From assembly GCA_025093985.1 (NCBI GenBank), contig JACAAK010000011.1:1302001-1366000 (forward strand): a DNA stretch of 64,000 bases. The letters run 5' to 3'. Numbering within the stretch: position 1 is the first letter of the stretch; every line of letters begins with the position of its first letter. Below, piece after piece: positions 12,901 to 25,238 of the stretch. Source of the DNA: Calvatia gigantea (Eukaryota; Basidiomycota; Agaricomycetes; Agaricales; Lycoperdaceae). The notes beneath the pieces are model-generated. The model was given only the letters and a program-made list of their open reading frames with translations, ran no database searches and had not been told where the DNA came from. The position numbers were made by a program, and so were the translations under genes.

Positions 12901-15376
12901 AGTCTTGATCCTCCGAACCTGAATAAGCCGAGACAAAGAACAAAAAAAGCTGTTAGCACAACCGAATCCAAATAAAATGGTAAGAGCCCGAAAGGCAAAT
13001 AGAAAGGAGAAGACAATAGAAACTGAATGCCGTAAAATTGAGCAGTAGTGATAAGTCAGGATGGAGAGCTATTGGAATGAAGGCGGTAGTGGCTTTCCGA
13101 CAGCGGATATAGCCTAATGTGGTGCTGTGCTCATGAAATCCCAAAAACAATAGGGATCAACAAAAATGTAAATCAAATGGTCATGGCCTTTGGACTGTTG
13201 GCCATCTTGACACACAAGACCCATCCGATCCCCACGCCCACGGTCCAACCAACTCAGCTACAACAAAAAACGCATGCGCAAAAGTGGTTGAAACAATAGC
13301 AACATAGACACCGAACGTGAAACGTTCGTGTCTAAATCAAGCAATGGGGACCCCATAAACACCCATCCACCCCACCAGTGCAGGGGGGGGGGGGGCAAGT
13401 GAGGTAAAGATGCAATGAGAACTGCGCGCGGAAACTTGTCCCGGGAACGTGATGGTAATGTAATGATGGCAATGGCGCCAACAAACATGTCGTTAGTAGC
13501 CCAGCCACCTCAATTCACCATCAAAACACCGATACCAACATTGTGAATGTGTCACCATTCATTCCAGCAAGCCCGATAACCCATGCCTGACCCCCAGAAA
13601 AGGGGGATGAGGCATCTAGGCACCCAAAGGTTATCCTAGTGGCAACAAGCGATGTTCAAAGCCACCTGCTGGTCCGCTGTCTCTGGCTTTGGTTTTGGCC
13701 CAATCCATCCATCCAGCCGCCGCCGCACCACGTGACGGTATGAGCTTTAATAGCCACAACCCGGCCCAAATAAGCTCGGCACATGCGCAACAGTCGGAGT
13801 GTCGGAGAGAACGCACGGGATCGGAAACAACCCGAGCCCATAAGAAGCAATCATTACATCTACCACGGAAATCACTGCCCCCAGACACCTGGGCACAGGA
13901 TATCTGTTTTGGGTAACAGTTGTGGTACGACAGTTGTAACACTCTCCCTCGGTCGAGTTGCGGCCTCACAACAATCGTGGAACCGGAAAAAAAAAAAAAG
14001 TAGAAAGAGAGTGCAAAAAGAAGAGAAAAAAAAATCCAAAAAGGGGATGAATAGAGGAACGACTCACTTCAATCATAATACCAAGGATAGCTGCCAAGTA
14101 TGTACATAGTAGGACGCAATCAACTCCAAGAATAAGTGCCGCTAGCGCGCAGACCTCTTTCAGTCCGCCAACCTTGGAATATGCGCCGACAACGAGGACT
14201 GCGATCTCAAGGAAATAATCCCTAATGATAGGTGGATAAACCTTGGTCAGGCTTTCGGTAATGATCTTGGGAGAAGGTTTCATCTGGGCGCCAGGCGTTG
14301 AAGAACTCAAGAGATGCGGATGCGTAAAGACAGCGCGTGCAAGGCGAAGAGGCTTGTCGAAACCAACGGTACAGACAAGGAATGGTAGAGCCTCTGTTAA
14401 CACAACGGGGTCGATGGATATGTGCAATGCCATTGCAATCGGAAGCGAAATGAGGAGAGCAAGAATGGCACTGGAGATAATAGCGAGGGGTAACCAGAAG
14501 TTAGAGCCCAATTTTCTGGAACGGGTGATGAGGAGGAAGAAGGTATAGTGCATGAGGAGGTAACCAGCGAGGATAAGCAGAATGTCGAGGGAATCGGCTT
14601 TTTTGGCGAGGTCCCAGAAACGATGAACAAGGGTGCGGACGGCGTACGCGACCCAGGTGGGTGATTTCATCTGGTCGATGGGCACATGGTCGGCGGCCGC
14701 ACGTGCGGACTCAACCTGGAATTTGACGCCAGATTCGTCGGTAAAGACGCGTCCACCAAGCTCGTCGGCGGTGAGGGCGGAAACCCAGTCGTCTTTTACC
14801 GTCCCAGGAGCAAATGCCAAGGTTTGGGTGAGAGAACGTAAAGCAGTATGTTGGTGAGTGAAGCAGGTGGAAAGGGACGAGTTGTATGGACGGTGACAAA
14901 TACTGGAATATCTTTTGCCGGTGGAGGAGAGGAATCCAGTGGTGAGGTGGTGTGTGAGGTTGCGCGTGGAGTCTGAGAGGGGAGCGTCCAATAGGGAAAT
15001 GGAGTCTGGGATGAACTAGAGTGGTGTCAGAATATTTTGTTAGTACCACGAGACAAAAATAACACACTTCACCACGAGGAGAGTCGAGAGTGACGACAAG
15101 TTGCTGAAGTTCGAGAATGTTTGCATGTTCGCCTGCCCTTGCAGGTAACCGGGCAGTGTCACGAGCAATCATCCATTTTCCTTCGCGTAGGAGAGCATAT
15201 GTGGGACGTATGGAAACAGGTGTATAGGGAGTACTTGGGGAGGAAAGGAAAGCGGAGTGCTTGATGGCGTTGAGAATGTGGAAATAGGCGAGTGTACCGA
15301 CGATACAGAAGAAGACAATTGTCTCTATGGGCGTGTAGGCAGCATGGAGAGCGAAGGGCTTGAGAAGGGCGCGCAT
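9975..15376 (-). CDS. HMG1: 3-hydroxy-3-methylglutaryl-CoA reductase (class I)
   Basis: Predicted exons: 15376-15068, 15015-14068, 12918-12583, 12517-11419, 11359-10507 and 10446-9975, about 1338 aa. It makes mevalonate from HMG-CoA using two NADPH, the committed step of ergosterol and isoprenoid synthesis, in the ER membrane. The N-terminal 420 residues hold several hydrophobic segments (for example [20 protein letters not shown]) in the sterol-sensing region. A low-complexity linker follows, then the catalytic domain from about residue 900: [17 protein letters not shown], the Glu in [10 protein letters not shown], the Lys in [13 protein letters not shown], the Asp in [33 protein letters not shown], and the His in [10 protein letters not shown] Ser/Pro-rich tail of about 65 residues ends the protein. 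Intron 2 is 1149 nt, against 52-65 nt for the other four. All junctions keep phase. Confidence 0.95.
12919..14067 (-). other. Unusually long intron 2 of HMG-CoA reductase
   Basis: The exons on both sides join in phase as [14 protein letters not shown], with a GTGAGT donor (minus strand, 14067) and a TTCAG acceptor (12919). The 1149-nt interval contains no open frame I recognise and has pyrimidine tracts, a 13-nt G run and A-rich stretches. It could hold an inserted element, an internal promoter or a non-coding RNA. I found no clear terminal repeats. Confidence 0.7.
13383..13395. repeat. Poly-G homopolymer (13 nt)
   Basis: Thirteen consecutive G residues on the plus strand inside the long HMG-CoA reductase intron. 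Confidence 0.9.
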
Positions 15377-18300
15377 CGCTCGTGAGTCCTGTTAGAGACC
15401 CAGTCAGAGGTGGGGACAGAGCAAAGCTGTCGTACCATTCACCCAAACATTTTTATTTCATACCGACATCCCAATCAGGAACTCAGGACCCCGATCACTC
15501 TAAACCCTATTTCCCCTGCAACATTTACTGGCTTCTTTTTCCTGGACCAAGGTTATTCCTGGACTCTCTGCAACACACCATCCTATATATTCACCCCAAA
15601 ATTCAACTTGGTTTCAATGCACAAATGAACCACCAAAAATATTTTGCATCCATTGCTACCACAGACCCGTCGCTGTTCTCTGTGGGTGCACAAAGCGTTT
15701 CACTGCACCAGAAGCCATCTATATCAGCGCCCACACATAATCACCGGACTGCCTCAAGCTCTTCCCCCCCACGTTTCCACCTTTCCTTTAGGCATAGATT
15801 CACAGAACACCTCGTGAGGGTACGTAAGAGATTACCCGCTGACCCCTTGCATCGGACTGAGTGCCCCAAGCTATCTTGAGCCCTCAAAGCCGCCTCCTTC
15901 CCGTGTGAGCAAATACCTGGGAAACCCAAACCCACAGATAGATACCCAAAATAAAATAAAAGCCACTTTCTTTGTCGAGTCATCATTTCCGCAATCCATC
16001 GGCAATCAATGCGGCGATATCCCCGAACTCAATCATTGAATTTTCCCTCACAACTAAATCATTCTTGTGCCATGACATGATCCCAACACAGACATCATGA
16101 TGTCAGCCCACATCCGATAACAGGAGCTTGCATATCTCAAAGGTATCCTCACAATAAGCGCAATACATATCTTTAAAATGTGCACCTTACCCTAAAGGGT
16201 TTGATACTGACCGGGTGGTCGTACCAAACATTCCACTTCCGTTCTGTTCTTATTCAATCTGACCTGGACTGGTCAAGCACCCTCGTGCGTTCCTGGGAAC
16301 CACTGCAAGGGCACCTGCACCACAACAGACCGCAAATGTCATACGAACCCACACTTTAGCCACTCCATACGTACGTTTGAAGCCCACGGACCTGCCACCA
16401 AGGAGTAATGTTATTTGTTACTACAGCGGTCCCGTGGTGTTTAGCAACACCCATGCCTTCCGCTCCTTCAAAGTCTACTCACGCTGATATCAATCGTCTT
16501 GAAAATAATAAATCCCTCTCACCGACTAAATTACCGGTCTCCAAGAATTAAGAAAATCATACTACTCCTATTTTCATCCTGCTCGGTAAATCCAAGATAT
16601 TTACCAAGGCGATGCTTCCTCAACCGGGTCTTCCGTCAATGACGCTTTTCATGGATCGATCCGATAAGTCATTCCTGTCATTATAAATACACTGCACGCA
16701 CTAAGAAATCGAAACCTCCCTCAAACATTCCGATTCCAACTCCCGACTCGCCCCCCGAAACACTCCAAATATCACTTTGTTCCAACAATAAAATACTCTC
16801 CGCGCCAGAAGGCCAGAAAATATCTATGTATACATCACCGACTCCAGCGTCATTCTACACGCAATATCCCTAAATGTTCGGACTTTCTAAAAATTGAAAA
16901 TCCAGAAATAACCCGGCTATGGCAGCTGCCGGAAACTTCACTGGCGGCGTGTAATATAAGTACATATGGGACGATCTTTCAAGCTTCAAGCCCCAAGTCA
17001 GACGTTTGTCGAAAGCTGTGGGTGGCGCGCACCGAACCAGATGCTGTGTCCGGGTAGCCCCCTCGCACTCTCGGGCCTAGCAAAGTCCGATCTAATCGTC
17101 GCGAAACGAGATAACACGGTAACTACAAGACATGATCCCCGGGTGGGCACTCGGGGGTCCCAGCATCTTTAGCGCTACGAGTGACGATATGTCAGCATAG
17201 CATCCCACAACCACCACTAATGGCCTGCGGGATTATCATAATGGCAGTTTACTCCAATTGTCCACCTCGCCATGTTGTTCCGTAGTCACAGGCATGTGTG
17301 TGTGTGTGTGTGTGTGTGTTGCTAATGAGCTTTTCGGGTTTGCCTTGTTCTGTTCTGTACATAGCTCCTTCGGATCAGGCACAATCCGCTTGGCAGGCTA
17401 GGACTGCTATAGATAATATTTAGTTTTGCCACAACGACAGAATCGGTGTTTCCCCGCGACTGGATTCCACGTATAGTTAAAGCACAAGTGAGTCCAAAGT
17501 CCCCAAAGAGTTAGTAGGACATCACATTGCACCAGACTAGGAGAAACTCTTCTCCAATCACTTCTCTTCAAATGAAAATTCTGGACGGTGTCCGAGCTCG
17601 ACGTAAATCTGTGTGCACCCTCCTCCTGATTCCACTTCGAGATTTCTTCTGTTCTTATTAGGGCCCCCAACTTACTCGCCAATAATAAACCACGGCCACA
17701 CTTTCCGAGGTACAGTCCCGCGAATCTGTCTTGGGCGTATCGAGGGGTGGTACTATTCTACACCATATCTTGCGCCGAGGGGCTCTAGTTTCAACCTTGT
17801 CATGGGTTTGTATGTCAAAACTAACGGTACGCTTTAACACCTTAGGGTGACCTAGAGGTGGTAATACCGATCTATATAAGGTGGGAGCAGTCATAGACGT
17901 CGGAAACCGTCTGACGGTAGACAGTAGGGAGTGGAGGCAGAAATACTGAGCCATTACTTCATAATCATGGCTTTTCCCTCCTCAGCTATACTGTAGCCCC
18001 CAACCGGCACGGTCACCATATAACTTCGGGGATCAGCTACGGTCTTCTAACTATGCGGCAGCAGTTGGTACACAACCTCGTGGTGGGTCTGAAATGTGGG
18101 ATAGTAACTGCCTGAACGGCCTAGTATGCCGCATGTCATCCACGCGACGGTTGAATTTGGGAGTTAGCTTGTCCTTTTTTCCCCCCGCGCGCTCATCCAA
18201 TGGAGCTCTGTGCCTTGTTAGATATCAGAAGGGCTGATGATTCCTAGGAAGGTGGTTGCGGGTACGGGGGTATTACTGGCCAACGCCACATTGGATCCAA

Positions 18301-18673
18301 CGTCTCAGCTTAGCACAACTTCTCGTTGCCGTCAAGATTGTAAGCTCTGTGCCAAGCGCCTCTGGATGGGGACCTGATGAGTGCCGGGGTGTTGTGGCGT
18401 TAGCCCAAATCTGCACTGAACCTGCTGCACTTGCGAACATTCGCAAAACGCCTTCTCCTAATACCTCCCTAAACTCGCACCCTCAAAATTGCTCGCCTAA
18501 TGCTCGGTCACCCTGGGGTTGATTCTTCCGATATCCCAGCTGGCCATTTGTTTTCCCATATTTGTCGTAAAAAGGACAAATTACCTTCAGCGCTCTTTTT
18601 TAAAATCTAAGTTCTAGATGATAGATACAATTGAGTACGTCTTTTTGGCTCATCAATGAGAATTGGGAAATCT
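15377..18673. other. Long intergenic region, no gene seen
   Basis: About 3.3 kb between the start of HMG-CoA reductase and the 3' end of LYS2. The 5' part should contain the reductase promoter. Open frames on both strands are short and unlike known proteins. A (TG)n microsatellite lies at 17295. A TATATAAG string at about 17873 has no gene after it that I can support; decayed retroelement sequence is possible but no terminal repeats were found. Confidence 0.5.
17295..17319. repeat. (TG)n microsatellite
   Basis: About twelve TG units in a row in intergenic DNA. Confidence 0.9.
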
Positions 18674-21600
18674 CTATACACCACTGCGTCCAGCAGCCTT
18701 GATAGCACCGGAATTCGCTAGCCTGGGCAACGGCCTCTCCGGCGTTGACACCGAAGGCTCAGGAAGGAAATTTGCGGCGACCAACCACGCAAGATACAAG
18801 CCCATAAGATCATCGTCCACAGTCTTTGTTATTGTTCCACTCTGCTGTTCTAGCAATTTTGCAGTGTTTGAGTCATCCAACTCCGGCGCCTTTGTGCTAG
18901 TCGGCAAATCGTCCAAGACGAAATGCAACAAGGGGAAGAGGGCGTTATCTTGTACTTCCGTGACATGTTGCTCGAGCTTACGGCGCCAAATGAGATACTC
19001 GCAAGGCTCGGTGGTAAAGCCGTACGTCGCGAGAGCGGAGAGTACGGAGTTGAAAGTCGGAAGAGGCCGGGCTTGAATATGTAAGACGCTGAGGGCAGCT
19101 CTTGGTAGGGGAGAGATAGCTGCAAGGGAGGTACAAAGGGCGACGTGGTCCACAGGTACCATGTTGACAGTGTTGTTGATGTTGGGCACCAATCCGAGCT
19201 GGATGCACCCTTTTACGAGACGCCAAATGAAATCGTCGGTGTTAGTAACTAAAGAGAAAGGATCAGCCTCGTGCATAAAGATTCAAAATTGGCTATGTCA
19301 CTCACCGGCAGTTTTGGAATCACCGACAACGTAACCAGGTCGAAGGATGTGTCCATTCAAACCTCTCTTTCCAGCTTCGAACAGTAGCTTTTCAGAGACC
19401 CACTTGGTCTGACCGTAACCAGTCTTGAGGTTGGATTTAGCACCCTCAAGATCATCGTTTTCCGGAATGCCCTTATATCCAGAGTGGCCATCAATGAGGT
19501 TCTCAGAGAGATTGACATAGTGCTCAGTGTCAATGGCGGACGTTGAGCTGACGAAGATAAACGCCTTTGCTTTGCCGGTAGAAGCTAAGTCTATTGCAGT
19601 AAGTGTTGCAAGCACATTCGGGGCCCTCAATCGTTCGTAAGGATACACCCAGTGGACCTGAATTACACATGTCAACAACGATGGGTGTAATATTGCGTTT
19701 AAACCTTACCAGGGCGCCATTATGGAGAACGACGTCTGCCTCGGATGCAACTCTGTTCCAGGTCTCCTGGTCGAGTCCAAACTGATCCAAACCAAGATCA
19801 CCAGTCACAACTTCAAGTCTTCCATCCCGTACCCACTTCTCATCCCAAACACCACGATCGGTCGATGCTTCCCTTAATCTTGCAAGCGCCTTCCCCTGAT
19901 CTGAGCCTCTTACCAAGCAAATGACGTTTTTCACTCTCTCTTCTCTGGAAAGCAAATCTCTCAGAATGAAGGCGCCCAAAAATCCGGTAGCACCTGTCAA
20001 GAATACTGTAATGGAACGGTCGCAAAAATCGGATGGAAGCGAATGATATGTAGGCTTCAATTTCTGGAGCAAATCGATATAATCTTGACCATATTCGAGG
20101 GGCGCCACCGCCGCCGCTCTCCTCGGAGCCTGGACACCTGGCTCAGCCAATGTACGTTCTTGGTACGTCAAACCTAAATCGGCGTTTCGTAATGATTCGA
20201 CAGCAGAGACGAGCCCCGCGATAGTGGGCTGTTCGAAGATCAAGCCTAAAGGCGCGTTGACAACGAACACTTTGCGAATCTCGAAGATCAGGCGAGTAGC
20301 AAGGATGGAGTGACCACCAAGGTCAAAGAAACTTTCATCAAGTGGAATGGGTGTAGGCGCGTTGGGAAGTATGTTTACCCAAATGCTTTGCATCTTTTTC
20401 TCCGTCGGATTAGCAGCTTGGGGAGCCGTTGCTATATGGGACGCTTGTGCTGTATCCGGGAATGGAAGAGCAGGCTTGTCGATTTTGCCATTGGGATTGA
20501 GAGGCATGCGCTTGAGTGGAACAATGACTACCCCAAAAAATCAATAAGTTGATAGATCCGAAAGATTGAGAAGAGACGGACTCGTAGGGACACTGTAACT
20601 CGGTAATTTGGTCTTCAAATATTCACGAATATTCCTGATGAGCCGCCTGTATCGTTTCATGCCAGCCACTAGACCCTTGCCATCTTCGTCTTCTGGTGCC
20701 TCGCTAGCAAATCCATCCAAACTGGGGCCATCGAGTGGCACAAAGTAGCTGATAAGAATCTTCTCTTCATCTTTATCTCTCCTAACCAATGTGACATTCT
20801 CGCGCACAAGCGGGTGTTGACTGAGATGAGTGTCGATTTCGCCCAGCTCGATTCGGAAGCCACGTATTTTGACCTGGTCATCTGCACGGCCAGTACATTC
20901 TACGGTCCCATCGGGCATATACCTTCCGAGGTCACCAGATCGATACATGCGATCGCGGATACCTTTCCAATGCAATGATTCTGGACCGGCAAGGCCATGA
21001 GGTGGGTGGAGTATAGTGTCCTGCCTCGGATGAGCGTCATTAGAGAACCAGTTCATCACAAATTTCTCGGCGGTAGCAGCTGGGTCAAGATACCCTTCGG
21101 CCAAACCCCCAGACCGGACGTAGATTTCGCCAACTTCACCCACAGCACAAGAAACGCTCCTATTGTTCCGATTTACAACGAGAAGTTGGACATCAATCAT
21201 GCCTTGCCCTGCAGGCATGATATCCTTTTGAGTGGCAAGGAAACTGGAATCTTCTGAGAGAGGAGGGATCGCAAAGTAGGATACAGCACGTTGTGTTTCT
21301 GTGGTCCCGTACATGTTGATAATGCGGACATTGGCAGCAAGGGATTGGAGGCGTAGGCAATCTCGCTTAGTGAGAATATCGCCTACAAAAAATGCGTTTT
21401 GCAAAGTAGGAATTTGGCGCGTGGCCTGTGCAGAAAGTAGTTGACCCATGGCGGGGGTGAGATGGGTCACTGTGACCTCACTGTTGGCCATCCATTCTGC
21501 TAAACGTCCAGGAGTACCGATATCATCAGCAGTGGGTACATGGAGTTGAGCACCGAAGAAGAGAGGGGTAAACACTAGGTAAGGTAAATGAGTCTCTTTC

Positions 21601-23205
21601 GAGTAAGACCCTTAGAACACATACTGTCACGTTGAATAGGATCGTGTGCGATGCCACTTAGCATAGTAAACTTGGAGTTTTCGCCGAGACCAAATCTTTC
21701 TCCCATCCATGGGAAGAAGTGAGTCAAGCTGTAGTGACGGCCCTTTACGCCCTTGGGGATGCCAGTGCTTCCGCTGGTGAATGATAGAGTGCCAACACTA
21801 TCAGGTCCGAGGGCGACATTAGGGTCGACATCAGCGAGTGACACCTGCCCCGCCAAAGCGTCAGCCCCTCCAGCGCCGAATCCTCCTTGAAGTGTTCCAT
21901 CAGGCAAGATCTCCAACGCGGGTACCTCAACGCGGATTTTAAGTTCGGACGAAAGGAACTCGCGAACTGTAGGCGAGATTTGGCCCGCCCCCTTTAAGAC
22001 GACCAGACCACGAGGTTGCGCCACCTGGAGGTAAATCGTCTGGCGGCTTGCAGGATATGCGGGATCTAGAATTCCGTCAGTCACCCGCCATGCCGACGAA
22101 CTGCTTATTGCATACCGATGACGGAAAACGTGGCTCCTGCTTTGAGGACAGCCATTACGGCAACAACAAGATCAACGCTACGATGAGCATAGACCATGAC
22201 TACCTCTTCCCTTTGTATGCCCCCCGCGATAAGGTGATGAGCGAGTATATTCGCGGCACGCCAAATCTGACCATAGGTGTAGGTGATAGTTGTTTGTGGC
22301 TGATCCAGCAAGGGAGCGGGTATACTCTGAATAACACAAGGCCGATCGGGACGAGAACGAGCATTGTGCGAAAAGACATCCGTGATGGCACCCTTCCAAC
22401 CACACCAGCTAAGATCACTAGTGGGGTCTGGGAGCTTAAACTTTTGGGATGGGGTAAACAACGGTATCGACCCGACGGCTGCCAATGGATTCAGGGAGAC
22501 TTTGCGGAGAAGAACGGATAGCTGGTCGATGATATAAGAGATGCGAGTTTGCGAAAAAAGCAAAGAATTGTAGACAATCCGAAGGGAGATGCGGGGGGCA
22601 AGGGCTGTCCGAGTAGAGACCGGAGGCCTTGTAATGAACACAGTGAGGTCTGACGTAAGATTGGTAGATCTGATGAAATTGTCCTTTGGTTCGTCCGTCT
22701 CGTCGAAAAAGCGAACGCGGAATATGGGAGCTTCCAATCCTTCTTCCCCCTTGCTCAAAGCACGTGCCAACTGCTCGAATGGTACTACATCAGCCTCTGC
22801 TTCAGATTCAACATGTTGTACGCGTCGAACAATGGCCCAGAACGGATCTGAAGGGTCAACAGCAAGGCGAAGGACGAGCGGATCACGAGCCATTGCAGAT
22901 GAAGATCCGATCACGATATCAGTATCTCCAGTGTAACGGTGAAGGAGGGCGACGAATGCAGCCAGGAGAAGATGGAAAGCGGAAGGCTGTTTGATTTGAG
23001 CTCCCTCGTCATCGTCTTCACTGTCTTCGTTTTCTGTGTATAGGGCAAGTCTCATCAGACTTGTCGCCGTTTGACCAGAAAGCTCAGCGACATGGATAGC
23101 CTCGATAAGCTTGTTGCCTCTGGTGGGTCGGGGATAGTCAGTTGGAAGTGATATTGAGGGTAGACCTTGCAACCTAGAAACAACCCTTGCGAGACGCCCG
23201 GCCAT
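18674..23205 (-). CDS. LYS2: L-2-aminoadipate reductase large subunit (adenylation-thiolation-reductase)
   Basis: Predicted exons: 23205-22116, 22065-21625, 21574-20582, 20527-19710, 19657-19306 and 19248-18674, about 1422 aa, the usual length for fungal Lys2. It adenylates alpha-aminoadipate, loads it on a phosphopantetheine arm and reduces it to the semialdehyde in fungal lysine synthesis. Visible parts in order: a condensation-like N-terminal region; the adenylation core [17 protein letters not shown] (about residue 460), [10 protein letters not shown] and [13 protein letters not shown]; the carrier site [17 protein letters not shown] with the phosphopantetheine Ser near residue 913; and a reductase domain starting [19 protein letters not shown] (about residue 1005) with a [10 protein letters not shown] motif and GDSKTAVTNTDDF. 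Intron 3 starts GTCCGT, a weak but phase-correct donor. It needs a separate phosphopantetheinyl transferase, which is not in this window. Confidence 0.95.
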
Positions 23206-23351
23206 GATTGGGATTGAGAGGAAGGAGGGAACAGCTTCGCAAATTCATTTTCTTCCCAAGGCCGAAGCCTCCGAAGAAAGATAACCCAAAAAGTTTGCTG
23301 ACAGTATAGACGTGACCTGATGGCAGTCTTGATAAAGAACATATGACCAAG

Positions 23352-23447
23352 TCCTTCTTAGCTCAGTTGGTAGAGCGCGTCACTAGTATCAGCTACGGTC
23401 AGTAGGAAACTATGACGAGGTCAGTCGTTCGAGTCGGCTAGAAGGAA
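23352..23447 (+). tRNA. tRNA-Thr (anticodon AGT) with a 23-nt intron
   Basis: The sequence folds as a cloverleaf. The acceptor stem TCCTTCT pairs with AGAAGGA, with discriminator A at 23447. The D arm is GCTCAGTTGGTAGAGC, the anticodon stem is CGTCA/TGACG, and the T arm is AGTCG-TTCGAGT-CGGCT. Removing a 23-nt insertion one base 3' of the anticodon, the standard eukaryotic tRNA intron position, leaves a 7-nt loop CTAGTAA with anticodon AGT and a 73-nt mature tRNA. Both internal promoter boxes are present (TAGCTCAGTTGG and GTTCGAGTC), and a TTTT run at 23467 could end transcription. It lies about 145 bp upstream of the start of LYS2 (on the other strand) and 100 bp before the dehydrogenase gene. 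Confidence 0.85.
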
Positions 23448-23547
23448 TACAATCACGCCATCTTGATTTTGGTTCAATACATCACCAGAGGTGAGAATAG
23501 GAAATCCTGATAACATAGCCCGCTCCCTGTTTTCTTACTCCCGAATC

Positions 23548-25172
23548 ATGGAAGCTGCTCTCTGGCGCGCAGTACGTACCCCTACGCTATCCAAGTTCTC
23601 CCCGGGCAATTGCACGATATCTAATCAGCTGATAGCCCCGCAAACTCGATATCGTACAAGTCGAAATACCGAAACTCACCTCCGCAGATCAAGTCCTCGT
23701 GAGAGGTATCTAAGGCTGATCCTATTCTCAGCCGTAGACGCACTCATGATTTTCTTTAAACCTCCTAACCAGTGACCTACTGCGGGGTCTGCGGTACAGA
23801 TCATCACCTTGCAGAAGCGAGTGGTCCTCAACCAATTTGCAACCAAATTTCTAACCCAAGACACTTAGGGCGACTTTTTAGGCAAATTCCCGGTATGTTT
23901 TCGGGACATGCTAAATTCTTCTTCCGTTGACGTAAGTTTCTAATTGACCGGCAGCTCATCCCAGGTCATGAAATCGTCGGCGTCATCGCTGAAGTTGGCT
24001 CGAAAGTGACTAATGTAACGGCCGGCGACAGAGTAGTAATAGATCCGTCCATCCTGGTGCGATCTACTTTCCGGCGATCACGTTCCTATCGTATTCAGGC
24101 CATAGGATTCTAGGAATGTGGGCACTGCTTCTTTTGTGTTCGCGGACAGAGGATCATGTGTCAAAATTTCGATGGTCTGGGTGTAACTTTACCGGGGGGT
24201 TTAACAGAATATGTTGTCTCGTGGGTATCCTTCCCCTAGTAAAACTTGATCTATTTACCGAATATTATGCAGTCGCAGTCACAAAGTCTTCAAGATCCAG
24301 AATCTCTCAGACAGAGACGCCACACTTGTCGAACCGGCTGCTTGTGCTGTCCATGGAATTGATAAATTGCAACCACCTATCGGAGCAGAAGCCCTGGTTA
24401 TTGGCGCAGGACCCACCGGTCAGTTTTCTGCACCCGCTGCAGTCACAGCTGAGGCGGAACTGAAACGATATCTCCCTTTTAGGTCTTATCCTTGCCCAAC
24501 TGCTCAAATTGAACGGGGCATCGAATGTTGTCATCGCAGCCAATAAAGGCATCAAGACACAAGTCGCGAAGGATATCAGTGCAGGCGACGTCGTGATTGA
24601 ACTGGACCGAGAGAATCCAGATGCCCAGTGGCGAAAGCTCAAAGAGGACTACCCATTCGGGTTCGATGTTGTGGTGAGTCGGCGCGAGCTCGGTTCCTAC
24701 TAAGCACCACGCGAGTTTAATATTATGTTTTTCTTACCAGATAGAAGCCACTGGCTCAGCAAAGGTCGCCACCGACGCCATCAATTATGTCCGAAGGGGA
24801 GGGTCGCTCATGATATATGGCGTTTACTCCGATTCTGCGCAAGTTCACTGGTCACCCGCCAGGATTTTCGCGGACGAGATTAGGGTGTGTCAAGTGTTCG
24901 AGTACTGTAAGCCGTGATGCCCAGATGACCCAACAGATCATCGGTTCTTTCGCACAAACGAACTGTTTCCCTCGTGCTATTGCTTATCTTGACAATGGCA
25001 AAGTGAATGTCAAAGGCATCGTAAATCCTTCTACATGATCTGTGCGACTGGCATCAGCCTGAATGACCCCTAGATAACGGATGAGTTCCCCATCAAGAAT
25101 TTCCAGAAGGCGTTGGATAAGATGAATAGCAAGGGAGCAGTAAAGGTCGTCGTAAACGCAACACGGAAGTGA
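23548..25172 (+). CDS. Zinc-dependent polyol/alcohol dehydrogenase (MDR family)
   Basis: Predicted exons: 23548-23571, 23636-23705, 23773-23816, 23869-23892, 23955-24056, 24114-24220, 24273-24418, 24483-24673, 24741-24884, 24925-25020 and 25074-25172, about 348 aa. It is a medium-chain dehydrogenase. The catalytic zinc Cys lies in [10 protein letters not shown] and the active-site region in [11 protein letters not shown] structural-zinc motif CGHCFFC....C follows, and the cofactor loop is [13 protein letters not shown]. The pattern is closest to D-arabinitol/sorbitol-type polyol dehydrogenases; mannitol and arabinitol metabolism is common in fungi, but the substrate is not proven. Intron 3 (23817-23868) needs a GC donor (GAA|GCGAGT) with a CTAAC branch site and CTTAG acceptor, which restores [18 protein letters not shown]. 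The 3' end converges with ENP2, leaving only 66 bp between stop codons. Confidence 0.9.
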
Positions 25173-25238
25173 CGAGAGAACCCGCACCCACGCTCACTGC
25201 ATCCGTGTATTAAAGTATGTAGGCTGACAAGTGTCTTA

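Noticed and set aside
13631..13969. 112-codon minus-strand frame in the long HMG-CoA reductase intron
   Set aside because: It has no acceptor/donor arrangement that joins in phase with the flanking exons, and no similarity.
15382..15879. 165-codon plus-strand frame upstream of HMG-CoA reductase
   Set aside because: It lies in the likely promoter or 5' UTR, has no family similarity, and overlaps a second frame.
17680..17960. Possible retroelement LTR (TATATAAG and surrounding DNA)
   Set aside because: No paired repeat, target-site duplication or retroelement coding sequence was found.
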